DNA of 64,000 bases from Pseudodesulfovibrio cashew (lineage in GTDB: Bacteria; Desulfobacterota; Desulfovibrionia; Desulfovibrionales; Desulfovibrionaceae). Below are positions 15,869 to 25,712 of the stretch, one piece after another (within the stretch, counting starts at the first letter, position 1; each line of letters opens with the position of its first letter). The notes below the pieces were generated by a model. The model did no database searches. It saw only the letters and a program-made list of their open reading frames with translations, and was not told the DNA's origin. The position numbers and the translations under genes were made by a program. The stretch covers positions 62,001 to 126,000 of the forward strand of contig NZ_CP046400.1 of the NCBI RefSeq assembly GCF_009762795.1. The letters are read 5' to 3'.

Positions 15869-16783
15869 ATGCCGGAACAACACTACTATTTCCACGCGGG
15901 CAAGGGCGGAGTCGGCAAATCGACCACCTCGTCCCTCTCTGCCATGCACCTTGCCCGGACCGGGCGCGAGGTTCTGCTGGTCTCTCTGGACCCGGCCCAT
16001 AACCAGACCGACATCTTCGACACCCCTTTCACCGGAGACCCGAAACGAGTGGCCCCGAACCTGCGCGTGGCCCAGGCGGACATCGACCGCTGGGTGAGAG
16101 AATACCTCAAGGGCGTGGAAACCCAGATCAAGGCCAACTACACCTACCAGACCGCCTTCAACCTGGAAAAGCACCTGAGCGTGGTCAAACACTCGCCGGG
16201 CATCGAGGAATACGGGCTGCTCCTGGCCTTCCAGCACTACCGCAAACAGTTCCCCGAAGCGGACGCAATCATCTTCGACATGCCGCCCACGGCCCTGACC
16301 ACCAAGTTCTTCAACCTGCCCCAGCTCTCGCTCATCTGGCTTGAGCACCTCCAGGACCTGCGCTCCGAGATCATCAGGAAGAAGGAGCTCATCACCAAGA
16401 TCAAATTGGGCAAAAAAGAGATCGAATGCGACAAGGTGGCCTCCCGGCTGACCCAGCAGAACGAATTCTTCACGGAGCTCCGCGGCCTGTTCCGGTCGCC
16501 GGACCGATGCTCGGTCAACCTGGTGGTCAATCCCGACCGACTTTCCTTTGCCGAGGCCGAGCGGATCGACACGGCCATGGGCGAGATGGGCATGGAGCTG
16601 GCCAATGTGATCATGAACAAGGTGGCGGAAGGAGCAGCTTGGGACGGGGGTTCTTCGCTCCTCTCCAGCCACCGGGTTCGGCCGCTCCCCCTCTCGCCCG
16701 TCCCGCTCATCGGCAGTGACACCTTGGGCGATTACCTCGATGCCAATGGCGACGGGTTCGCTTTCCTCGAGGGCACACCCTGA
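15869..16783 (+). CDS. ArsA/GET3-like ATPase, single domain
   Basis: A deviant Walker-A P-loop ATPase of 304 residues. FHAGKGGVGKST at the N-terminus carries the signature Lys of the MinD/ArsA/NifH group. Switch motifs are present as SLDPAHNQTD and IIFDMPPTALTT. It is half the length of the two-domain bacterial ArsA and would act as a dimer. No arsenic genes (arsB, arsR, arsD) are nearby. The ATG at 15869 gives AAGG 6 bp upstream; an ATG two codons earlier abuts the ribosome binding site. Its place after cstA suggests a role in energising or assembling that transporter rather than arsenite export; this is inference. Confidence 0.85.
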   Translation: MPEQHYYFHAGKGGVGKSTTSSLSAMHLARTGREVLLVSLDPAHNQTDIFDTPFTGDPKRVAPNLRVAQADIDRWVREYLKGVETQIKANYTYQTAFNLEKHLSVVKHSPGIEEYGLLLAFQHYRKQFPEADAIIFDMPPTALTTKFFNLPQLSLIWLEHLQDLRSEIIRKKELITKIKLGKKEIECDKVASRLTQQNEFFTELRGLFRSPDRCSVNLVVNPDRLSFAEAERIDTAMGEMGMELANVIMNKVAEGAAWDGGSSLLSSHRVRPLPLSPVPLIGSDTLGDYLDANGDGFAFLEGTP

Positions 16784-16936
16784 ACACAAGCCATGAGTAA
16801 ACCCGGGCATCCAGGGAAAATCATGGAACCTTTCCGAGTTATCATGCTAGGTTCGGCTTGAGCCTTTATGCAGGCACGAAACCTGTCGCCGCCTGCAGCA
16901 CGACTGACAACCTTCAGAAACGGAAGGATCGGCAGC

Positions 16937-19558
16937 ATGATCGCCCGGAAAAAACGATTCGTCATCCTCGCTTCGCTCATGGTCCTGCTGGTGGGAGCCA
17001 TGGCCGCATTCAGCACCAGACTTCTCTACAACACGGCACTGAATGAGCAGGAAAAGCGCCTTTCCGAGCTGGTGCAAAGCCAGGCGGCGCTCGTATCCGA
17101 GATGGGCTGGCTGGCCCTGCAGCTGCAAATTTCCGGCGGCCCCAAGGTCTCGCAGCACGTCATCCTCCACCACCTGAGCCATTCACACAAACAATTCATG
17201 CTGGGAAGCGACAGCGGCGAGTTCGTAGTGGCTGAACGCAGGGGGGATGGAATCCGCATGCTCCTCATGGACGACCACGGCACGGACGAAAACCATTGGT
17301 CGCCGGCCATTCCGCTAGACAGCCCCCTCACCGAACCGGCCAAGCTGGCTCTCGAGGGCAAGACCGGGACCATCGTGGCCAGGGATTACAAGGGGAACAC
17401 GGTACTCGCAGCCTACTCCCCTCTGAAACTGGGGACCGCCCCGCTCGGCCTGGTCGCGAAGATCGACATCGACGAGATCCGGACACCGTTCATCGAGGCC
17501 AATTTCAAGATCATGGCCATGGGCATCACTCTCACGGTCATCTGCCTCATGATCTTTTTCAAGATCAGCGAGCCGATCATCCGGGACATGCAGATCAGCG
17601 AAAGAAAATACAGGGACCTGGTTGAAGGACTTAACGTCATCATCATCAGGGTCAACAGGCGGGGGGTGATAACCTTTGCCAACGGCTTCGCGGAATCCCT
17701 GTTCGGGCATGACGACGACTCGGTCACGGGCAAACGATTCTCCTCCTTCATCATGGAGCTGCCTGACGCCCTCTCCCTGGAAGAACTCGTGGAACGGGTG
17801 GGCGAAAAGCATTTCGGCACCGAAGTCCCGGTTTCCAAAGCTGACGGAAATATAGGCTGGGTATCATGGACGACCAAGCCAATATACGAGCAAGGCGAAC
17901 TGATCGAGCTGCTGTGCATCGGCAACGACGTCACCCGCACCCACCTCGTCAACGAGTCTCAAAAGGAAATCGAAGAGCGGTTCCGCGGCATCGCCAAGGC
18001 GTCGCCCGTGGGCATCGTGATCACTGACCCGACAGGCAACCTGACATACGCCAACGAGCGCATGCACACCCTGACCAAGACCTCGGCCACAGACCTCGTG
18101 GGCAGGGGATGGTTCGAGAGGATTCACCCCGAAGACAAGCCCGAGCTGCAACAGCAATGGTTCGGCACGAGACCGGGGAATCGCGGCAGGCGGGAGTTCA
18201 GGCTCATCTCCAAGGACGGCGACGCCCTCTGGGTGCTGGGGCAGATTGTGGCCCTGACCAATTCCAAGGACGAAATCTACGGCGACATCATCACCTTCAC
18301 CGACATCACTCCCACCAAGGAAGCGGAGCTCGCCCAGAGACGCCTGACCGCAGCCATCAACCAGGCTGCCGAGATGATCATCATCACCGACCTGGATGCC
18401 AGGATCACCTACGTCAACCCGGCCTTCGAGGAAACCACCGGCCATTCCCGGCTCAGCGTGCTGGGCAAAAAAACGAACATCCTCAAGAGCGGCGAGCAGG
18501 ACGAAGCCTTTTACCGAGACCTCTGGGACACCATCGGCCACGGCAAGATATGGAAGGGCCGCTTCATCAACAAGCACAAGAACGGACGGCGTTATACCCA
18601 GGAATCAACCATAGCTCCCATCCGGGACGATTCGGGTAAAAACATCGGCTACGTGAGCGTGTCGCGCGACATCAGCGATCAACTGGTGGTGGAAGCGCAA
18701 CTGCGCCAGTCACAGAAGCTCGAATCCATCGGCGAGTTGGCTGCGGGCATCGCTCATGAAATCAATACGCCCACCCAATACGTGACCTCCAACCTCCAGT
18801 TCCTGGAGGAGGCATTCATCACCTATGCGAACATGCTGGAGGGGGCCCGGGCCTTCCTGGAGAAGCTCAAGAGCAAGGAATACGACTGCGTGGATGATGT
18901 CCTCCGCCGGGCCGTATCCGACGTACTGGACGACAAGGAACTGGAATACCTCTCCGAAGACGTGCCCAACGCCCTGACGGAATCCGCCGAGGGGCTAAAG
19001 CGGATCACCAACATCGTCCAATCCGTAAAGCAGCTCGCCCATCCCGGCGAGGTCCGGAAATCCTTCCACGATCTGAACACCATCGTGCGCGACGCCGCCA
19101 CGGTCTCCACCAACGAGTGGAAGTACATGGCCGACGTGGTCTATGAACTCGACGAGAGTATGCCCAGGATAAACTGCCTCAAGGGCGAGATCGGCCAAGT
19201 GGTGCTCAACCTCATCGTCAACGGCGCCCATGCCATCGACGCAGCCAGGAAGGCCCCCGAAGACAGGGGCACCATCACCCTGAAGACATATGAGGATGAG
19301 GGATATGCCGTCCTGGAGGTATCCGATACAGGAACGGGCATCCCCAAGGAGATCGTCGGCAAAATCTTCGATCCGTTCTTCACCACCAAGGAGGTGGGCA
19401 AGGGGACCGGCCAGGGGCTGGCCATCACCTATAACGCCATCGTCAACATGCACCAGGGAAAGGTCGACGTGGTCACCCAAGAGGGCAAGGGGAGCACCTT
19501 CATCGTCAAGTTGCCCCTGGAGGCCGACGGCACGGAAGAGCCGGAAGACGAAGCATAG
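16937..19558 (+). CDS. Membrane sensor histidine kinase with periplasmic sensor and three PAS domains
   Basis: An 873-residue kinase. A first TM helix (about 8-26) and a second (about 192-213) enclose a periplasmic sensor of about 165 residues, of Cache-like size. Three PAS domains follow (about 225-345, 350-470 and 475-600). The phosphoacceptor His sits in [18 protein letters not shown], a divergent H box. The ATPase domain has the N box [25 protein letters not shown] and GTGQGLA. The ATG at 16937 has AAGGA 8 bp upstream; an in-frame codon at 16868 would add 23 residues and lacks one. It converges on an operon of three response regulators that lacks its own kinase, so it probably feeds one or more of them. 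Confidence 0.9.
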   Translation: MIARKKRFVILASLMVLLVGAMAAFSTRLLYNTALNEQEKRLSELVQSQAALVSEMGWLALQLQISGGPKVSQHVILHHLSHSHKQFMLGSDSGEFVVAERRGDGIRMLLMDDHGTDENHWSPAIPLDSPLTEPAKLALEGKTGTIVARDYKGNTVLAAYSPLKLGTAPLGLVAKIDIDEIRTPFIEANFKIMAMGITLTVICLMIFFKISEPIIRDMQISERKYRDLVEGLNVIIIRVNRRGVITFANGFAESLFGHDDDSVTGKRFSSFIMELPDALSLEELVERVGEKHFGTEVPVSKADGNIGWVSWTTKPIYEQGELIELLCIGNDVTRTHLVNESQKEIEERFRGIAKASPVGIVITDPTGNLTYANERMHTLTKTSATDLVGRGWFERIHPEDKPELQQQWFGTRPGNRGRREFRLISKDGDALWVLGQIVALTNSKDEIYGDIITFTDITPTKEAELAQRRLTAAINQAAEMIIITDLDARITYVNPAFEETTGHSRLSVLGKKTNILKSGEQDEAFYRDLWDTIGHGKIWKGRFINKHKNGRRYTQESTIAPIRDDSGKNIGYVSVSRDISDQLVVEAQLRQSQKLESIGELAAGIAHEINTPTQYVTSNLQFLEEAFITYANMLEGARAFLEKLKSKEYDCVDDVLRRAVSDVLDDKELEYLSEDVPNALTESAEGLKRITNIVQSVKQLAHPGEVRKSFHDLNTIVRDAATVSTNEWKYMADVVYELDESMPRINCLKGEIGQVVLNLIVNGAHAIDAARKAPEDRGTITLKTYEDEGYAVLEVSDTGTGIPKEIVGKIFDPFFTTKEVGKGTGQGLAITYNAIVNMHQGKVDVVTQEGKGSTFIVKLPLEADGTEEPEDEA

Positions 19559-19743
19559 GCGGTTGCCGGGGCGCAGCGGAATGTGTCGCCAAGAAATGCC
19601 CGTCGCGCGTTGTGCGTATGGCCGCGACGACAGGACAAAGGGAAAGTGGATGCAGGCATGGCTTCAACCACGTCAAGCCGCATCTGCCACTGGTCACGAG
19701 GCTGGTTGGAATCGGAAATGAAACGAGCCGCAGCTGACAGAAC

Positions 19744-20760
19744 CTAGGAGAGGACCTTCTCCTCAATCTCGCCGCTGCTCAGCATGGCGATCCCCACGGC
19801 GGCCACGGCGGGGTCGAAACGGGTCCCCCGGCCTTCCTTGAGTACGTCGATGGCGCTCTGCCCCCCCAGCTTCTGCCGGTAGGGCCGATGCGACATGACC
19901 GCGTCTATCACGTCGGCCACTGACAGAATCTTGGATTCCTCCAGCAGCTCGTCGGCGGTCAGCCCGTGCGGGTAGCCGCTTCCGTCGATGCGCTCATGGT
20001 GCTCGACAATGATCCTGGCAATGGGCCACTCCGTCTCCAGAGTGCGAAAGACTTCCTCCCCGACCAGGGGATGAGCCTTGATCAGGGAAAACTCGGCATC
20101 GCTCAAAATCCCAGGTTTGTTGAGGATACCTGCCGGGACAGCTATCTTGCCGACGTCATGCACCAGCCCGGCCAGCCGGAGCCCTTCCACCCGGTCCGGA
20201 TCCATCCCCATCCGCTCGGCTATAAGCTCCGCTATCCGGGCCACGCGGTCCATGTGCCCGGCGGTATACGGATCACGAAACTCCACCAGCCGGGCAAAGG
20301 CGAGCAAGGTTCCTTCGAACCCCTCTTTAAGGCGGCGCATGGCGGCCAACTCGCGGGAGGCCATGATCATGCCGTGCTGCTTGTCGGCGGCGGTAATGGC
20401 GGCGAGCAGGTGCTCTCTGTCGCACGGCTTGGTCAGGAAACGAAAGATGTCACCGTTGTTGACGGCCTCGATGGCCACGTCCAGGTCCGCGTGTCCGGTC
20501 AGGACCATACGGACGGTGTCGGGATGGAGCTCCCTGACCCGGCCCAGAAATTCAATGCCCGACATGACCGGCATCTTGATGTCCGAGACCACCACGGAAA
20601 AGGGACCTTCATCCTCCAGCATGGCCAGCCCGACCTCGCCGCCAAGGGCGACGTGTACCTCGCACCTGCCGCGCAGGGCTCGCTGATAGCCGTTTAGCAG
20701 ATTGCTATCATCGTCAACCATGAGAACCCTGAGGCCGGTGGTTTCGTTTGATTCCGTCAC
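19744..20760 (-). CDS. Response regulator with intact HD-GYP domain (c-di-GMP phosphodiesterase)
   Basis: A 338-residue RpfG-type regulator. The receiver has the phosphoacceptor Asp60 in VVVSDIKMPVMSG. The HD-GYP domain keeps the HD pair in LVHDVGKIAVP, the later His in KAHPLVGEEV, the HH pair in IVEHHERIDGSGYP and the GYP motif itself. It should hydrolyse c-di-GMP when the receiver is phosphorylated. Its ATG overlaps the stop of the preceding regulator by 4 bp (ATGA), so the two are translationally coupled. The receiver shares VNxGxxFRFLTKPCDRE with its neighbour, which shows recent common ancestry. Confidence 0.92.
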   Translation of the reverse strand: MTESNETTGLRVLMVDDDSNLLNGYQRALRGRCEVHVALGGEVGLAMLEDEGPFSVVVSDIKMPVMSGIEFLGRVRELHPDTVRMVLTGHADLDVAIEAVNNGDIFRFLTKPCDREHLLAAITAADKQHGMIMASRELAAMRRLKEGFEGTLLAFARLVEFRDPYTAGHMDRVARIAELIAERMGMDPDRVEGLRLAGLVHDVGKIAVPAGILNKPGILSDAEFSLIKAHPLVGEEVFRTLETEWPIARIIVEHHERIDGSGYPHGLTADELLEESKILSVADVIDAVMSHRPYRQKLGGQSAIDVLKEGRGTRFDPAVAAVGIAMLSSGEIEEKVLS

Positions 20761-21908
20761 TCTTCCCCCTTTTCCGGAACGAGAACCGTCAGCTCCGGCT
20801 TGATGCCGACCTTGCCGGCGAACAGATGGATGCGATCAATCTTGTTCTTGTCCAGTTCAATGCTCTTCCTGAGGAGCAACGCGCCCTGGTCGGACACGAC
20901 CTCTTCGTGCAGGACCATACCGGGAGTCAATTCGGACAGCGGCAGGGTTCGGATCTCGTAACGGGCCTCCACTCCGAGCATACCCTCAAGGTAGTAGAGC
21001 AACTCCGGATCATAGAATTCCGCGTTGTGCTCGAGGCTGAGAAAGGCCTGTTGCGGATTCTCCCGGGTCTGCAGGGCCAGGTCGTAGTCCAGGGCGAGAC
21101 GCAGGACCCTGCCCCCCAGGGGGATCTGGTCCTCCTTGACGGCGTCCCGGGGCGTTCCCGAGCCGTCGAATCCCTTGAGCTGGTAGGCGATCATGTCGCC
21201 GATGGAGGACATGCGGGGCAGCTTGGACAGCAGATTCTGGGCGATGAACGGATGCATCTCGAAAATCTGTTCCTGCTCGGGTGTCAACTCCTCGCCAGCG
21301 AAGACGGCGTCCATGGTGCCGGGCGGCAGGATCAACGTCCCCAGCTGCGAGAGCATGGTGGCAATGTCGTAGCGCCACAAGTCGGTGACGCCCATCTTCC
21401 CGGCCAGGTAACGGACATAGCGCCGGACGCGGTTGATCTGCTCTCCGGCCTTGGGGTTGACCATGGAGGTGATTTCGCTGAGCAATTCGACGCTGCCCTT
21501 GAGGGTCTTCTCCAGGAGGTCCTTCTTGAGGGTGAGCAGCTCGAACTGGCTCACGGCCTCCTCCACGTTCTTGCGCAGGGTCTCCCGGTCGCATGGCTTG
21601 GTCAGGAAACGGAAGACGTTTCCGTCGTTGACGGCGCTGATCGCGCTCTCCAGATCGGCGTAGCCGGTCAGCATCAGCCGTGTGGTGTCGGGAGAGTGTT
21701 CCCTGACCTTTTGAAGAAACTCAACGCCATTGAGCTTGGGCATCCGGTAGTCGGAGATGACCACGGCAAAGGGATGCTTTTTGTCCAGACTCTCCAGGGC
21801 CTCCACCGGGTCGGTCGCCATGGAAATCTCGTACTTGTCGCGCAACTGGCGCCGAAGGCCGGAGAGCACATTGGGTTCATCGTCTACAAGAAGGATCTTT
21901 GCTTGCAT
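20757..21908 (-). CDS. Response regulator with degenerate HD-GYP domain
   Basis: A 383-residue protein with a normal receiver (phosphoacceptor Asp in AVVISDYRMPKLNG) and a C-terminal domain that aligns by eye with HD-GYP but has lost its metal ligands: the HD pair is SQ in MLSQLGTLILPPG, the HH pair is YQ in IAYQLKGFDGSGTP, and GYP has become GTP. Only the His of MHPFIAQ remains. It is therefore unlikely to cleave c-di-GMP and may bind it or regulate the active HD-GYP protein encoded next. The ATG at 21908 has GGGAG 5 bp upstream and follows the HDOD gene stop by 2 bp. Confidence 0.87.
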   Translation of the reverse strand: MQAKILLVDDEPNVLSGLRRQLRDKYEISMATDPVEALESLDKKHPFAVVISDYRMPKLNGVEFLQKVREHSPDTTRLMLTGYADLESAISAVNDGNVFRFLTKPCDRETLRKNVEEAVSQFELLTLKKDLLEKTLKGSVELLSEITSMVNPKAGEQINRVRRYVRYLAGKMGVTDLWRYDIATMLSQLGTLILPPGTMDAVFAGEELTPEQEQIFEMHPFIAQNLLSKLPRMSSIGDMIAYQLKGFDGSGTPRDAVKEDQIPLGGRVLRLALDYDLALQTRENPQQAFLSLEHNAEFYDPELLYYLEGMLGVEARYEIRTLPLSELTPGMVLHEEVVSDQGALLLRKSIELDKNKIDRIHLFAGKVGIKPELTVLVPEKGEE

Positions 21909-21910
21909 GC

Positions 21911-23167
21911 TCACTCCCCGTCGGCCAATTCGGTGACGATATCGGCGTCCAGAGGCCTGAACGCCGCCAACTCGGACCAGTGTTCGCCCAGGTAGCGCAT
22001 CCACCGCTCCATCCTCTCCCTATCCCGGACCAGGGGGGCCAGGCTCGCGTTGAGCTTGATCCGCACGTAGTCTTCGTTGAGAACCACACAATGGTGGTCG
22101 ATGACGTTGGCCACGGACAGATACATGGTCGCGCTTTTGTCCATCTGGTCGTAGTCGTGATGGAAGCCGATGGCATGCACCACGTTTCCGGAGATGCCCC
22201 AGAGCCCCATGAGGTATGCCCCCACTTCGGCGTGGGTGGTCCCGTAAATCCGCTCTTCCACCGTACAGATGGGGCCCCCGCCCTCCGCCATGGTCTCGAG
22301 GACCTGGCCGTACCGCTCAGGGAAGAAGGTGCACAGGATCAGCTTACCGATGTCGTGTAGGATACCGGCCATGCGGCACTGCAACAGTGTTTCCCGGTCC
22401 ACGCCGTCGCACTCGGCGATGAGGTAGGCGATGTTGGAGACCCGGAAGCAGTGCGCCCACAGCTTGTTCAGCGAGAACTTCGGCAAGGGCTTGGAGTCGT
22501 ACATGGAGAAGAGGTGCGAGGAGAGAACCAGGGCCTTGATGGTCTCCAGACCGAGCAGAGTGATGGCCTTATGCAGGGAATCCACATGCGCCGGGAGCCC
22601 GAAGTAGGGGGAGTTGACCAGCTTGATGATCTCGGCCACCAGCCCGACGTCCTTGGCGATGTGCTCCGCAATACGGTTGATGTCGGGCTCCTCCTTGGCC
22701 AACTCCTTCTCGATTTCAAGAAAGACCTGCGGCACCACGGGCAGGGCGTCAATCTCGGTCACCAGCCGGAGCAGATTCACATCGGTGAGGACCCGCCTGG
22801 AATGAAGCGCCCCCTCGATCTTGTCGATAAGGTATTCGGCGTTGCAGGGCTTGGTGATGTACTGGTGCACTGCCCTGATGCTGTGAATAACCTCGTTCAG
22901 GTCCACTTGGCCGGACAACGCGATTCGAATCATTTTCGGATACGATTCCTTGACCCTGTTCAGCAACTCCGCGCCGTCCATGCCAGGCATTCTGATATCC
23001 GAAATCACCACGTCGAAGATGCCGTCCTTCAGCTTTTCCAACGCTTCGAGCCCGGACTCGACAAAAACCATTTCCCATTCATCGCGCTTGGAACGGAGCA
23101 TTCTCTTGAGCGCGGCCAGTATGTTGGGTTCGTCATCGACGAAAAGGATACGGGGCCTTGCGGTCAT
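21911..23167 (-). CDS. Response regulator with HDOD domain
   Basis: A 418-residue regulator and first gene of a three-gene operon. The receiver has the phosphoacceptor Asp in VVISDIRMPGMDG. After it comes an HDOD domain (EIDALPVVPQVFLEIEKEL through LVNSPYFGLPAHV and CRMAGILHDIGKLIL), a non-enzymatic relative of HD domains used in signalling scaffolds; an HD-like HDIGK is kept here. Two adjacent ATGs (23170 and 23167) are possible; the second has the better spacing from AAGGGG. Two further receiver proteins follow with gaps of 2 bp and -4 bp. No kinase is in the operon; the nearest is the convergent PAS kinase. Confidence 0.9.
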   Translation of the reverse strand: MTARPRILFVDDEPNILAALKRMLRSKRDEWEMVFVESGLEALEKLKDGIFDVVISDIRMPGMDGAELLNRVKESYPKMIRIALSGQVDLNEVIHSIRAVHQYITKPCNAEYLIDKIEGALHSRRVLTDVNLLRLVTEIDALPVVPQVFLEIEKELAKEEPDINRIAEHIAKDVGLVAEIIKLVNSPYFGLPAHVDSLHKAITLLGLETIKALVLSSHLFSMYDSKPLPKFSLNKLWAHCFRVSNIAYLIAECDGVDRETLLQCRMAGILHDIGKLILCTFFPERYGQVLETMAEGGGPICTVEERIYGTTHAEVGAYLMGLWGISGNVVHAIGFHHDYDQMDKSATMYLSVANVIDHHCVVLNEDYVRIKLNASLAPLVRDRERMERWMRYLGEHWSELAAFRPLDADIVTELADGE

Positions 23168-23552
23168 CATTCTCCCCTTGGGTGTGGCCCTCCATCCGAA
23201 GCGCGGCACTCTCGCGGCGCCTCGGCGAAAAAGGCATCAACTATCCATTACATGAATAGCATCACAGGGAAAAAAGGTAAACGCCATTAGAAATTGAAGC
23301 AGGATCGATCAGGTATTGCCGACCAACACTATGCCACTGAAGACACAATATCGACTCATTATTTTTTTAACAAGAATATTGCCAGTCCGGGCTCGTTATC
23401 ATATCCAACATGTTGTCATCCGTTCAACAAACGGGTGAAGTCATTCTCATCCAGCCCGTCGCTGCCGAAGGCATGTACCGAAAAAATGCCGTCGCTCCGG
23501 CTGCGGACCAAAAATCCGGCCATACCCGGATCCATATTCCCAAGGAGTCGAC
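23168..23552. other. Divergent intergenic region, HDOD regulator / chemoreceptor
   Basis: About 385 bp, noticeably more AT-rich in the middle (ATTATTTTTTTAACAAGAAT around 23360). It must hold the promoters of both divergent units. No sigma-54 box with correct spacing and no convincing sigma-28 promoter was found. The strong AAGGAG of the chemoreceptor is at its right end. Confidence 0.5.
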
Positions 23553-25523
23553 ATGCTTAACAATCTGCGCTTAGGGGTCAAACTAGGTATTGGTTTCGCG
23601 CTTGTGCTCGTCCTGACGGCTGTTGTCGCCTTCATCGGCTATAGCGCCATGCTCGGGATTCAGGACCGCGTGGACAAGGCTGACGACGTCAACCGCCTCG
23701 TCCGCTTCATCCTGGAGGCAAGGGTTCAGGAAAAGAATTTCATGCTCCGCAAGGACGAGAAGAGCGCCGCGGCACAAGCCAAGGTGCTCAAGCAGCTTGA
23801 TGAACAGGGCGCACAGACAAGCGCCAAATTTGCCGACCCCGCCAACAAGGCCCAGATGGCCGAGGTGAAACAATCCGTTGGGCAATACGAGCAGGCATTC
23901 GGCAAATTCAAATCCCTGGAAGCGGACAAGAATGACGCCATGGCCAAGATGCAAAACAATGCGCAGACCGCACTCCGCCAGACCGAGGCCCTCAGGGCCG
24001 ACCAGAAAGCGGAGTTCTCGGCACTGCTTTCTTCCGGAACCGCCTCGCAGGCCGAATTGAATGACAAGCTGGCCAAGGCCGATGACGCCAACAGGATGAT
24101 CAAATGGTTTCTTGAAGCCCGCAAGGATGAAAAGAACCTGATCATCACCCATGACGAGAGCCACCTCAAAAAGAATCATGAGAACCTGGCCTCCATCCTT
24201 ACCCTCATGGCCGACCTCAAAAAGCGCTTTCACAACAAGGACAACCTGGCTCAACTGAATTCCGCCGAGGAGGCGCTCCGCAACTACCAGGCCGAATTCG
24301 AAAGTTTCGTTGGCAGCATGAAGGCCCAGACCCAGGCCGAGGCCGCCATGGTCGACGCCGCCCGCAAGGCCGACGAGGTCTGCCGGGCCGCACGCGCCGA
24401 CCAGAAGCAGAAGATGCTGGCCCAAATGGAAACGTCCAACATGCTCAACCTGATCATGACCGCCCTGGCCCTGATCCTGGGCTCGCTGGCAGCGGTTTTC
24501 CTGACGCGCGCCATCACCAAACCCGTGGGCATGGGCGTCCGGTTCGCCGAGGCCATGTCCGGCGGCGACTTCACCAGGACGCTCGACATCGACCAGAAGG
24601 ACGAGATCGGCAACCTGGCTGCCGCCCTGAACAACATGGTCCACCGGCTCAGGCAGGTGGTGGCCGACGTGGGCAACGCCACCGACAACATCGCGTCGGG
24701 CAGCGAGGAGCTCTCCTCGTCCTCCGAGGCCCTTGCAGAAGGCGCAACCGAACAGGCCGCCTCCATCGAGGAAGTCTCCTCGTCCATGGAGCAGATGGCC
24801 TCCAACATCGGCCAGAATGCCCAGAACGCGGAGGAAACGGACGCTCTGGCCACCAAGGCTGCAAAAGACGCCAAGCAAAGCGGCGAGGCCGTCCGCCAGA
24901 CGGTGGACGCCATGAAGAGCATCGCTGAAAAGATCTCCATCATCGAGGAGATCGCCCGCCAGACCAACCTGCTCGCCCTGAACGCGGCCATCGAAGCCGC
25001 GCGCGCCGGGGAGCACGGCAAGGGGTTCGCGGTGGTCGCCGCCGAGGTGCGCAAGCTGGCCGAGCGCTCGGGCACGGCCGCGGGCGAGATCAGCGAACTC
25101 TCCTCCTCCAGCGTGGAAGTGGCGGAAAAGGCCGGGGCCATGCTCGAATCCCTGGTGCCGGACATTGAAAAGACCGCCACGCTGGTGCAGGAAATCTCCG
25201 CGGCCAACAACGAGCAGAACGCCGGAGCCGCGCAGATCAACAAGGCCATCGACCAGCTCGACATGGTCATCCAGCAGAACGCCTCGGCCTCCGAGGAGAT
25301 GGCCTCCACCAGCGAGGAACTGGCCGGACAGGGCCAGCAACTGCAACTGACCATGTCCTTCTTCAAGGTGGAGGCAAATCCAGTCCAGCAGCATCGAAGC
25401 GTGGCGGTGACCCGGAGCGCACCCGCAGCCCTCCCCAGGGCGAAGCATCACAAGCCGACAAAACCCGCGGGCATCGACATGCGGATGGAAGACGACTCCG
25501 ATGAGGACTTCGAACGCTTTTAG
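23553..25523 (+). CDS. Methyl-accepting chemotaxis protein with HBM sensor
   Basis: A 656-residue chemoreceptor. TM1 spans about 8-30 and TM2 about 297-318. The periplasmic part is all-helical and bimodular: [17 protein letters not shown] (41-57) recurs as [17 protein letters not shown] (174-190), the pattern of an HBM domain, which in other bacteria binds small organic acids. A HAMP domain follows TM2, then the signalling domain with the invariant tip [20 protein letters not shown] and adaptation helices. There is no CheR-docking pentapeptide; the protein ends DEDFERF. AAGGAG lies 6 bp before the ATG and a terminator hairpin lies 62 bp after the stop, so it is monocistronic. Confidence 0.94.
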   Translation: MLNNLRLGVKLGIGFALVLVLTAVVAFIGYSAMLGIQDRVDKADDVNRLVRFILEARVQEKNFMLRKDEKSAAAQAKVLKQLDEQGAQTSAKFADPANKAQMAEVKQSVGQYEQAFGKFKSLEADKNDAMAKMQNNAQTALRQTEALRADQKAEFSALLSSGTASQAELNDKLAKADDANRMIKWFLEARKDEKNLIITHDESHLKKNHENLASILTLMADLKKRFHNKDNLAQLNSAEEALRNYQAEFESFVGSMKAQTQAEAAMVDAARKADEVCRAARADQKQKMLAQMETSNMLNLIMTALALILGSLAAVFLTRAITKPVGMGVRFAEAMSGGDFTRTLDIDQKDEIGNLAAALNNMVHRLRQVVADVGNATDNIASGSEELSSSSEALAEGATEQAASIEEVSSSMEQMASNIGQNAQNAEETDALATKAAKDAKQSGEAVRQTVDAMKSIAEKISIIEEIARQTNLLALNAAIEAARAGEHGKGFAVVAAEVRKLAERSGTAAGEISELSSSSVEVAEKAGAMLESLVPDIEKTATLVQEISAANNEQNAGAAQINKAIDQLDMVIQQNASASEEMASTSEELAGQGQQLQLTMSFFKVEANPVQQHRSVAVTRSAPAALPRAKHHKPTKPAGIDMRMEDDSDEDFERF

Positions 25524-25585
25524 CTGAAGGCTTCGCCCAGGACGGCCACTCGTCCGGGCAAGACACGATATAGCATTCCGACCCC

Positions 25586-25617
25586 GGCGGGGCGACGGCT
25601 TAGGCCGCCGCCCCGCC
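25586..25617 (+). terminator. Terminator after the chemoreceptor gene
   Basis: GGCGGGGCGACGGC pairs with GCCGCCGCCCCGCC (one mismatch) and is followed by CTTGTTTCTT. Confidence 0.7.
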
Positions 25618-25712
25618 GCACTTGTTTCTTGGCTGGAAATCCCCTAAGAGAGTTGGCTAATTCGACACATGAACAACGATGCCCTCCGTTCCGGCGGGCA
25701 AGAGGCAGAATC

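Noticed and set aside
15869..16783. Arsenite-export ATPase (arsA)
   Set aside because: No arsB, arsD or arsR nearby and only one ATPase domain; the gene follows cstA.
19559..19743. Small gene or terminator between the convergent kinase and HD-GYP genes
   Set aside because: No stem with T tract and no frame with a ribosome binding site was found.
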